A stretch of DNA of 12,306 nucleotides from CAZWCX01 sp964632945 (GTDB taxonomy: Bacteria > Planctomycetota > MHYJ01 > WSZJ01 > CAZWCX01), in contig CAZWCX010000177.1 in assembly GCA_964632945.1 (NCBI GenBank), positions 1 through 12,306 of the forward strand, read 5' to 3'. Shown piece by piece: positions 1-6,900 of this stretch; position 1 is the first letter of the stretch; every line of letters starts with the position of its first letter. Under the pieces are notes generated by a model. That model made no database searches. It worked only from the letters and a program-made list of their open reading frames with translations, and had not been told where the DNA came from. A program made the translations under genes and the position numbers.

Positions 1-58
1 CGCGAAAATCGCCTCGGCCGAACCTAGGATCTCAAGATTGAAGACCCACTAGGCCGGC
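1..58. other. Left-edge non-coding stretch
   Basis: These bases lie downstream of the small minus-strand gene that ends at 59. I see no coding signal of my own choosing here and no T-tract terminator. A short AT-rich patch near the edge (GCGAAAATCGC, positions 3-13) could fold into a 4-bp stem, which is too weak to call a terminator. The next gene to the left is outside the window. Confidence 0.4.
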
Positions 59-478
59 TCACGCGCCGGGCGACACTGCCCCCGCGCAGGCCCCCGCCGC
101 CGCTTCCGCCGTCGCGGCGGTCGGTTCGTACTCGGCGTCGGGATGCCGATTCTCGAAATGGTCGATTGCGCGGGCGGCGAGTTTCTCGACCGTCCACCGG
201 GTCAGGACCGGACGGGCCAGCCAGCCGAAGACCGGCACGAACAGCAACGCCTCCCCCGCAAGCTTGACGCCGTAGTTCTTCACGCCCGACAGGACGATCC
301 ACTGCGCGGCTTCGCCGCGGGTCAGCGCTTCCCCGTACGCGCCGGCGATCTCCTGCACCATGCGCACCTCGACGAGCGTCACCACGGCGGTGAGCCCCGG
401 AAGCGGGAACATGACGCCGAGCCCCGCGGACGTTGCATATCTCTCCATGATCCCACGACAGAAGTCCCGGGTCTTCAT
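59..478 (-). CDS. DUF697-like small membrane-associated protein
   Basis: A 139-residue protein of unknown biochemical role. Residues about 18-95 resemble the DUF697 fold found at the C-terminus of some bacterial GTPases and in stand-alone proteins: a hydrophobic glycine/proline-rich stretch (GLGVMFPLPGLTAVVTLVEV), an amphipathic part containing an I-A-x-x-Y-G-E-A-L-T motif, then a second hydrophobic stretch (LLFVPVFGWLARPVL) and a C-terminal AIDHFENRHPD. Two membrane-embedded hairpins are plausible. The last 25 residues are Ala-rich, low complexity and probably disordered. No GTPase motifs are present, so this would be the membrane part alone. The ATG at 478 is supported by GGAGGAG at 484-490, five bases upstream. 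It follows the hydrolase gene by 38 bp on the same strand, so the two are probably co-transcribed. The family assignment is by eye and moderate. Confidence 0.65.
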   Translation of the reverse strand: MKTRDFCRGIMERYATSAGLGVMFPLPGLTAVVTLVEVRMVQEIAGAYGEALTRGEAAQWIVLSGVKNYGVKLAGEALLFVPVFGWLARPVLTRWTVEKLAARAIDHFENRHPDAEYEPTAATAEAAAGACAGAVSPGA

Positions 479-483
479 GAGCG

Positions 484-490
484 CTCCTCC
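484..490 (-). promoter_or_regulatory. Shine-Dalgarno of the DUF697-like gene
   Basis: Read on the minus strand this is GGAGGAG, five bases before the ATG at 478. It is the strongest ribosome binding site in the window and fixes the start of the 139-residue protein. A 12-bp perfect palindrome (GCCCCGCGGGGC, 496-507) lies just upstream in the 38-bp gap after the hydrolase stop codon and could fold in the mRNA between the two genes. Confidence 0.7.
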
Positions 491-516
491 GACGGGCCCC
501 GCGGGGCGAACGAAGA

Positions 517-1968
517 TCAGGATCCCAGCCGGGATTCCAGGAAGGAAAGCACGTGGTCAAGCACCGCGTCGCGGACTTCGTCCCGCTCGTGGAGCAGCTC
601 GTGGCGGGCGCCGGGAAACACGATCTTCGTGCAGTCGGGGGCGGCTGCCGCCACCGCGTCCTGCGCATCGTTGTCGACCAGGGACTCCTCCCCCGCCTGG
701 AAGAGCAGCACCGGCAGCGTCAACTTCGCGGCCTCCGCGCGCATCGTCTTCCCCGCCCGGATCGCCTCGCGCACCCACCCGTAGGACGGCCCGCCGAGCC
801 AGAGGTACGGGTCCTTGGCGTAGATGTCCATCTTGAAATCGTAGCGCCCGCGGCTCTTCGTCGTGTCGTTCCCGTCGAACGAGTCCGCGGAAGGTTTCCA
901 GGGCCCGTGCCCCCAGGCGAACGACCGACGCCATCCGACCGTCGACATCAGGTTCACGAACGCCTTCTGCCACCAGGCGACGGGAAGCCCGTGCAGCGGA
1001 GAGTTGAGGATGAGCGCATCCAGCCTTCCGGGGTGTCGCTGCGCGTAGCGGGTCAGGATCCCGCCGCCCATCGAATGGCCCCAGCCCACGATGTGCCGGT
1101 GGGGCTCGGCGCGAACCACCCGCTCGACGAAGTTTGCGACGTCGGTCACGTAATGATCGAAGTCATCCACGTGACCCGGCGGCGACACGAAATCGGGCGG
1201 CGCCGGGGGACGCCCGGCAAGCCGGTCCGAGCGGCCCTGACCGCGATGGTCCAGGAAGTAGAAGGAATAGCCCAGCGGGTGCAGGTCGCGCACCACCTCG
1301 GCGTATTTGGTGAAGGTCTCGGTCCGTCCCGGCGCAAAGACGATCGCGGCCCTCTCGTTGGGGGCGCGGAACACGGCCGTGGCCAGGCGCACGCCCCCGA
1401 CCCCCGAGGTGGTGCCGAAGATCCCGTGTTGCTTCCAGTAGTCGAGGATGTCGTCGGCCGTGCCGCGCGCCGGATCGGCGACGAGCAACTCCTCCTCCCC
1501 GGACCAGTCCACGCCGGAGGAGACGCCGGAGGCATCCGACTTCCCGTCGGGACCGACGTAGCGGCTGCGCAGCGTCCGCTCGCGAAGATCGATCTCCAGC
1601 CGGCCCGTCTTCCCGGCCGCCGGGGCCTTGCCTGCGAGCGCGTCCAGGATCCCGGTCGACCCGCCATCCACCGCCACGCGGACGGTGTTGCCGGAACGGA
1701 TCCCCTTCCCCTCGACGGACCACTCCCGGCCGTCCGCCAGCCGGACCGACTGTCGGACGGACACTCCGTTGCCCGTGCCGGTCAGCACCAGGTCCCCGAC
1801 GAATGCGCCCCCCGGGGCGACCGTCCCGCGAACGCGATAGTGGGATTCGGGAGACTCCGCGCGGGCGGGCGCCGCCGCCCGAACGCCAAGCAGGACCAGC
1901 AGGGCCAGCGCCGGGACGGATACCATCCCGAACCAGGATTGCTTGCGGGAACGGGGGTTCGTGCTCAT
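517..1968 (-). CDS. Exported lysophospholipase-like alpha/beta hydrolase
   Basis: A 483-residue serine hydrolase of the lysophospholipase L2 (PldB)/monoacylglycerol lipase type, expected to cleave ester bonds of lysophospholipids or monoacylglycerols. Residues 1-37 look like a signal peptide or membrane anchor: basic start, hydrophobic core about 15-29, then AAAPARA-ES. Residues about 42-160 form an extra beta-rich domain not found in PldB. The hydrolase core is about 170-480. It shows PGRTETFTKYAE (213-224), DHRGQGRS (240-247), the nucleophile elbow GHSMGG with Ser299, a likely acid in LVDND (Asp432) and GARHELLHE with His456. The PldB-type segments YGWVREAIRAG and the terminal HERDEVRDAV are also present. 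The open frame continues upstream to 2268, but that part lacks protein-like character. The ATG at 1968 sits directly before the signal peptide and about 43 bases after a plausible promoter start. First gene of a two-gene operon. Substrate is inferred from family. Confidence 0.85.
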   Translation of the reverse strand: MSTNPRSRKQSWFGMVSVPALALLVLLGVRAAAPARAESPESHYRVRGTVAPGGAFVGDLVLTGTGNGVSVRQSVRLADGREWSVEGKGIRSGNTVRVAVDGGSTGILDALAGKAPAAGKTGRLEIDLRERTLRSRYVGPDGKSDASGVSSGVDWSGEEELLVADPARGTADDILDYWKQHGIFGTTSGVGGVRLATAVFRAPNERAAIVFAPGRTETFTKYAEVVRDLHPLGYSFYFLDHRGQGRSDRLAGRPPAPPDFVSPPGHVDDFDHYVTDVANFVERVVRAEPHRHIVGWGHSMGGGILTRYAQRHPGRLDALILNSPLHGLPVAWWQKAFVNLMSTVGWRRSFAWGHGPWKPSADSFDGNDTTKSRGRYDFKMDIYAKDPYLWLGGPSYGWVREAIRAGKTMRAEAAKLTLPVLLFQAGEESLVDNDAQDAVAAAAPDCTKIVFPGARHELLHERDEVRDAVLDHVLSFLESRLGS

Positions 1969-2319
1969 CTCAACCCTGTCTCCGACGATTCCGCAGGACC
2001 GATCCGGATGGAAGAAAACTGTACGGTGCGACGCGCGTCGGATCAAGGGTGAAGAAATCGACCCGCCGCGAAACGCGGGTCCGGGCGGATGCGGGCGCGC
2101 GGAATCGTTCGCCCGCGCCCCGCCCCTCCCGGCCGGCGGCCCGGGCGGAGCGGGCGGCGGATCCTCGGTCCGAACGACGTCGAGCGAGGACATGCCGGTC
2201 GCGGGCCGACCCGGGCGGGCGGCCACACCCGACCGGTTTTCCACGTTCCCGGCCGGTTCGGAATGCATAATTCTGGCCCAGAGAGCAATCTCTTGACTCC
2301 CTCCCCGGCACGGGATTCA
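1969..2319. other. Divergent intergenic region, hydrolase / phosphate genes
   Basis: About 350 bp separate two divergent operons. The left end holds the hydrolase promoter. The middle is extremely GC-rich and contains two adjacent potential hairpins: ACCCGC/GCGGGT at 2061-2066 and 2075-2080, and GCGGGCG/CGCCCGC at 2091-2097 and 2110-2116. The right end becomes less GC-rich, with a -10-like CATAAT at 2266-2271 that has no good -35 partner, and a TTGACT at 2293-2298. Long open frames cross the region on both strands because stop codons are rare in such GC-rich DNA. None has a convincing start, ribosome site or recognisable protein, so I call it non-coding. Confidence 0.6.
2018..2046 (-). promoter_or_regulatory. 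Putative sigma70 promoter of the hydrolase operon
   Basis: On the minus strand, TTGATC (2041-2046) and TACAGT (2018-2023) are separated by exactly 17 bp. Each hexamer matches four of six consensus positions. The predicted start near 2011 leaves an untranslated leader of about 43 bases before the ATG at 1968. A perfect 12-bp palindrome (CGACGCGCGTCG, 2029-2040) occupies the part of the spacer next to the -35 and could be a repressor site. It could also be a chance product of GC-rich sequence. Confidence 0.4.
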
Positions 2320-2952
2320 ATGCGCGCCATGTTCGGCTTCATTCCCAAAGACGAGTCCTTCTTCGACCTGTTCGAACGCGCCGCCAGCAACGTCAACGAC
2401 GGAGCGCGGGCGCTGGTGGAGTTTCTCGAGAAGTTCGACAACCTGGCGGAGCGCGCCAAGCGGATCAAAGACATCGAGCATGCGGGCGACGAGATCACCC
2501 ACGAGACGGTGGAACGCCTCAACCGGACGTTCGTCACCCCGCTCGACCGGGAGGACATCCACCAGCTGATTTGCCGGCTGGACGACGTCCTCGACATGAT
2601 CGACACCGCGGTCAATCGCATGGTGCTGTACAAGATCAAGGAACCCACCAAGGACGCCGTGCTCCTGGCGCACTGCCTGCTGCACCAGACCGCCCTGATC
2701 CAGGAATCGATGCCGATGTTGCACTCGATGAAGAACCTCGACCAGGTGCAGCAGAAAGGCCGGATGATCCACACCCAGGAAAATGAGGCGGATCGCATCG
2801 AACAGCATGCCCTCGCATCCCTGTTCGAAACCGGAGTGGATCCGATCGAAGTGATCAAGTGGAAGGACATCTACGAGGAGCTCGAAGCGGCGACCGACCG
2901 CTGTGAGGACGTCGCCAACGTCATCGAGGGGATCATTCTCAAGAATGCCTGA
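2320..2952 (+). CDS. DUF47/PhoU-like phosphate transport accessory protein
   Basis: A 210-residue, mostly alpha-helical cytoplasmic protein of the DUF47 (Pit accessory, PhoU-related) family. These proteins are encoded next to PiT transporters and are thought to modulate low-affinity phosphate uptake. Family hallmarks are visible: the N-terminal F-x-P-K-D-E-S-F-F-D-L-F-E signature, then helices with IKDIEHAGDEITHETVERLNRTFVTP, then PLDREDIHQLICRLDDVLDMID, whose E/D-rich positions match the PhoU-type metal-binding signature. The C-terminus reads DIYEELEAATDRCEDVANVIEGIIL, as expected of full-length members. Two starts are possible. ATG 2320 has a weak GGGA four bases upstream. ATG 2329, giving the family-typical N-terminus MFGF, has no Shine-Dalgarno at normal distance. 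I chose 2320; the difference is three residues. The gene overlaps the transporter gene by 8 bases, which implies translational coupling. Confidence 0.9.
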   Translation: MRAMFGFIPKDESFFDLFERAASNVNDGARALVEFLEKFDNLAERAKRIKDIEHAGDEITHETVERLNRTFVTPLDREDIHQLICRLDDVLDMIDTAVNRMVLYKIKEPTKDAVLLAHCLLHQTALIQESMPMLHSMKNLDQVQQKGRMIHTQENEADRIEQHALASLFETGVDPIEVIKWKDIYEELEAATDRCEDVANVIEGIILKNA

Positions 2953-3949
2953 AGCCGGCTTCTGGCTCGTCGCATCGATCGTGCTGCTGGCGCTCGCCTT
3001 CGACTACGTCAACGGATTCCACGACGCGGCCAACTCGATCGCGACCATCGTCTCGACCCGCGTGCTTTCTCCCAAGTGGGCGGTGATCTGGGCCGCCTTC
3101 TTCAATTTCATTGCATTCCTGGTCTTCGACACCCACGTCGCCTCGACGATCGGCAAGGGGATCATCGTCAAAGAGGCCGCCACGCTGCAGGTGGTCACTT
3201 CCGGGTTGATCGGGGCCATCGCGTGGAACCTGATCACCTGGTTCTACGGGATCCCGTCGAGTTCCTCCCACGCCCTGGTCGGCGGATTCGCCGGCGCGGC
3301 GGTCGTGTTCGCCGGGACGGAGGTCTTGATCCTGCCGGGCCTGCTGAAGATCGGGGCCTTCATTTTCCTCGCCCCGATGATCGGGATGGCGGCCGGCTTC
3401 CTTTTCATGGTCGCGACCTACTGGGTGTTCCGGCGTTCCGCGCCGGCCCGGGTGAGCGGGCTGTTCCGCAAGCTTCAGTTGTTTTCTGCGGCCGCGTACA
3501 GCCTGGGGCACGGCGGCAATGACGCGCAGAAGACGATGGGAATCATCATGGCCGTGCTGATCGCGGCGCGGAGCCTCGACCCGAAGGCCGAAGTTCCGAT
3601 GTGGGTGGTGCTTTCCTGCCACGCCGCGATGGGCCTGGGGACGCTCGCCGGCGGCTGGCGCATCGTCAAGACGATGGGCCACAAGATCTGCAAGCTCCAG
3701 CCCGTCCACGGATTCTCGGCGGAATCCGCCGGGGCGCTCACGCTCTACGGGGCCACCCTCTTCGGGATCCCGGTCTCCACCACCCACACCATCACCGGCA
3801 GCATCATCGGCGTCGGGGCCACGCGCGGGATCCGCGCCGTGAAGTGGGGCGTCGCGGGACGCCTGATCTGGGCGTGGGTCCTGACCATCCCGGCCGCAGG
3901 CTCGATTGCCGCCCTCTCGTGGTGGCTGTTCTCGATCTCGGGCTGGTAG
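2945..3949 (+). CDS. pit: PiT-family inorganic phosphate transporter
   Basis: A 334-residue inner-membrane low-affinity phosphate permease (PiT/PHO-4 family) that takes up phosphate or metal-phosphate by symport with H+ or Na+. Both inverted-repeat signatures are present: NGFHDAANSIATIVSTRVL (23-41) and GHGGNDAQKTMGII (188-201). The paired re-entrant motifs are GIPSSSSHALVGG (102-114) and GIPVSTTHTITGSIIGVGATRG (274-295). About ten hydrophobic segments cover most of the chain. The length fits short bacterial Pit proteins without a large central loop. ATG 2945 gives a normal N-terminus (MPEAGFWLVASIV) and overlaps the upstream stop codon (ATGCCTGA, 2945-2952). The frame stays open upstream to 2903 but lies there inside the DUF47 gene. 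The pairing with DUF47 strongly supports the assignment. No Pho-box-like site was recognised upstream. Confidence 0.95.
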   Translation: MPEAGFWLVASIVLLALAFDYVNGFHDAANSIATIVSTRVLSPKWAVIWAAFFNFIAFLVFDTHVASTIGKGIIVKEAATLQVVTSGLIGAIAWNLITWFYGIPSSSSHALVGGFAGAAVVFAGTEVLILPGLLKIGAFIFLAPMIGMAAGFLFMVATYWVFRRSAPARVSGLFRKLQLFSAAAYSLGHGGNDAQKTMGIIMAVLIAARSLDPKAEVPMWVVLSCHAAMGLGTLAGGWRIVKTMGHKICKLQPVHGFSAESAGALTLYGATLFGIPVSTTHTITGSIIGVGATRGIRAVKWGVAGRLIWAWVLTIPAAGSIAALSWWLFSISGW

Positions 3950-3959
3950 CGGATTCCGC

Positions 3960-3989
3960 GCGGCGCACCGGCCTCCGGGGGACCGCCGC
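3960..3989. terminator. Possible hairpin between convergent genes
   Basis: GCGGCG (3960-3965) pairs with CGCCGC (3984-3989), and an inner CCGG-CCT-CCGG (3968-3978) can extend the structure. It fills the 39-bp gap between the transporter stop (3949) and the kinase stop (3989-3991), the expected place for a shared terminator. No T-tract follows on either strand, so intrinsic termination is not shown. Confidence 0.3.
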
Positions 3990-6900
3990 TATCGCCCGGC
4001 GAGCGCCGGGACCAGCTCCGCGAAGATGGGCTGGAGTCGAGCGGCCTCGCGCCAGGCCTCCTCCGCCTCTTCGACCCTGCCGAGCGCCCGCAGGATCTCT
4101 CCGCGGCGCAGGTGCACTTCCGCGGCGGAGGGGTCGGATTCCCACGCCTTGCCGATCGCCGCCAGCGCCTCCTCCCGGCGGCCGAGCCGAAGCAGCGCCA
4201 CGGCCCGGTAGGTGCGCGCCTCCGCGGATCCGGGCTCCCGCTCCAGCAGCGCATCGAGATCCGCGAGCGCCCGTTCCCGGGACCACTGCGCGCCGTCCCG
4301 ATCTCCCGCCCGCTCCCGCGACCGCGCCCGGTCGAGTTCCAGGATCGCCCTCTGGATCCGGGCGGGCGCGTACCCGGGGTCGACCTGCTCGATGACCCGG
4401 GAGAACTCGGCCCGGGCCTCGTCCCACCTCTCGCGGGCCGCGTGGCAGATCCCCCGGCCGGTGATCCGTTCCCGCACCCAGCGGTCTTCCTCTCCGGGCG
4501 GCCGGTCGGCCAGGCGGGCAATCGTCGAATCGGCGTCCTGGCCGAGGATCCCGACCCGCACGCCCACGCGGATGCTCAAGTCGGGATCCGCGTTCATGAG
4601 CAGGTTCAGTCGCAGGCGCAGCACGGCCTCGTGGTCCGGGTTCCGGTCGAACAACTGCGAAATCACCGACCGGTCGAGCGGGAGGAAGAACTCGAGGTCC
4701 TCCTCCGCGCGGTAGTCCAGCGCCTTGCCCATGTGATCGGCGAGCATGGCATTGAAGGAGCGCCGAACGCTCGCGCCCTTCGAGAACTGAAGGCGGTCTT
4801 CGAGTTCCAGCTCGCGGAGGAGATCGAGCAGGCGCTCGACGCCGACGATGAAGCGCTTGAAATCGCGCGCCGCCGCCTTGAGGCGGCCGCCTCCGAGCAG
4901 GGCGAAGGCGCGCAATCCGCACAGGAAGGGATTGAGGGGCACCCGATCGGCCACCTGCCCGAGCGCGGTCGCGGACGGGTCCCACTGTTCCTGGAAGTGG
5001 TAGATGCCCGCCCGCAGAATCCTCGCCGAATGAAAATCCGGCGCCGCCCGTTCGACGCGATCGAGGTCCTCCAGGGCCAGTTCGAACGCCCGGCGAGCGA
5101 GGAAAAGGAGGGCGCGATTGTACCGGGGCGCCGCCCAGTCGGGGGCCCGCATCACCGCCTCATTGTAGAGGCCGAGCGTCTCGTCCAACCGCCCGGCCAC
5201 GAACAGGCGGTTCCCCTCGCGCACCAGCGCTTCCGCCTGCAGGCGCGGCGCGGCTTCCGCCGGGATTCCGTCCAGGGTCGCCTGAATCAGGTGCAGCGCC
5301 CCGGCGATTTGCGGATTGTCCGCGCGATCCGGCGGGTTCATCGCACAACGGAACCCGACGTACTCGAACTTCTCATGGATGCCGACCTCCTCTCCGCGCT
5401 TGTCGATGCGGCGGATCCCGGAGTGGGCGAAGTCGTTGCCGGCGAGAAAGGCCCGGCGACTGACCGCCCCCTCGCGATCCAGCCACTCCGCAACGTTTCC
5501 GACCATGTCGTAGCAGCCGTGGAGGGAGCGATCGAGAGGATGCGATCCGACGGGGGACGGGCCGGTCGGCTCATCGGCCTCGCGCACGCGGGCATGGTCG
5601 CGGATGAAGCGGGAGCCCCACGGATACGGAATTCCCGCGGTGGCGACCGCCGCTCGCGACCACTCCCGCCATCCCGGCAGGCGCTTGCCGGTCCACTGCG
5701 CGTATCGCATCGCCGACTCCCAGGAAACCGTCGTTACGGGCAGCCGGTCCCAAGCCTCCGGCATCCGGCCGTCCGGCCAGTTGAGCGGGGTATGCAGGCG
5801 GCGCTGGATCGGGTCCGGCTCGGCCTCGAGGAACCGGCGATACTGACCGCAGGTGACCTCGAACCGGTCGATGAAGAAGTCGCCGTCCGGATCGGGGACG
5901 TAGGCCATGTCCGCGGTGCGCGGGGAGTCCGGGTAGAGGCGCGCCCCGGTCGTGACGGGTTCCTCCCATCCCATGGTGAGAACGGAGAGGGCGGGGACGT
6001 GACCCGGGGCGCGCACGAGCAGGAGATAGACGCCCGGCTCGAGCGGGAGCTCCTTGATCGGAAGCGGACCCAGCGCGCGCCGCCCGACGGAGGGGTCGAC
6101 CGGATCCTGCCAGGGCGCGATCCACGCCTCCGCTCCGGCGGTCCGGCTGGCGAGGGTGAGGCTGCCGCGACCCGTCAGCTCCTCGCGGAACCGTTCGACG
6201 GCGAAGAAACTCCCGGCTTGGGCGGCCCAGTCCCGGGTGGCGGTCCGATCTCCCGAGCGGCGCAGCATTCGAAGGCGCAGGCCGAACAGGTCAGCCAGGG
6301 CGTGTCGCGCGTCCTCGCTTTCCGGATCGAACCGCAACGCGGCCCGGAACGACTCCGCGGCATCGTGACAGAGGGAGGCGGCCTGCGCCAATGCCTCGCT
6401 TTCTCGACGGTTGAGCGTTCCGGGGACCTCCGGGATGCCCGCCGTGTCGGCATGCGCCCGGGCCATGATCCGTCGGCCGGTTTCCACCTGTTCGGCCACG
6501 ATCGAGCGGCGGTAGGCCCGGAAGCCCGACGGCCCGGTGAGCACCGCCAACATCAGCGCCGCGACCAGCGCCGACATCGCCCGATGGCGACGCACCAGGC
6601 GGACTGCCCGATCCAACCGGCCGGGAGGGCGCGCGTGGATCGGTTCATCGCGAAGAAACCGCTCCAGGTCCTCGGCGAGGGCGAGGGCGCTTTCGTACCG
6701 CCTTGCCGGGTCCTTCTCCATCGCGTGCAGCAGGATGGTCTCGAGATCGCGGGGTAGGTCGGGGCGGAGTCGCCGCGGCGGCTCGGGATCCTGGAGGAGG
6801 ACCTTGGCGATGATGGTCTCGATCTTGTCCCCGCCGAAGGGGGGTCGCAAGGTCACCATCTCGTAGAGCGTCGCTCCCACGGCATAGACGTCGGTGCGCC

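Noticed and set aside
553..2052. 499-residue plus-strand open frame over the hydrolase
   Set aside because: Low-complexity Arg/Pro/Gly translation without a domain, antisense to a gene with a clear catalytic triad and signal peptide.
1969..2268. 100-residue N-terminal extension of the hydrolase frame
   Set aside because: It precedes the signal peptide, is low complexity, and overlaps the likely promoter. An internal signal peptide at residue 100 would not work normally.
2266..2271. CATAAT as -10 of a promoter for the phosphate genes
   Set aside because: No -35-like hexamer lies 16-18 bp upstream. I kept it only as a comment on the intergenic region.
5339..5908. True formylglycine-generating enzyme serving a sulfatase
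   Set aside because: The active-site cysteine pair is missing and no sulfatase gene is present in the window.
4112..6757. 881-residue open frame on the plus strand
   Set aside because: It is exactly antisense to the first kinase, is rich in Arg, Pro, Gly and His without any domain motif, and is explained by the lack of stop codons opposite GC-rich codons. The minus strand shows complete kinase, FGE-like and TPR motifs here.
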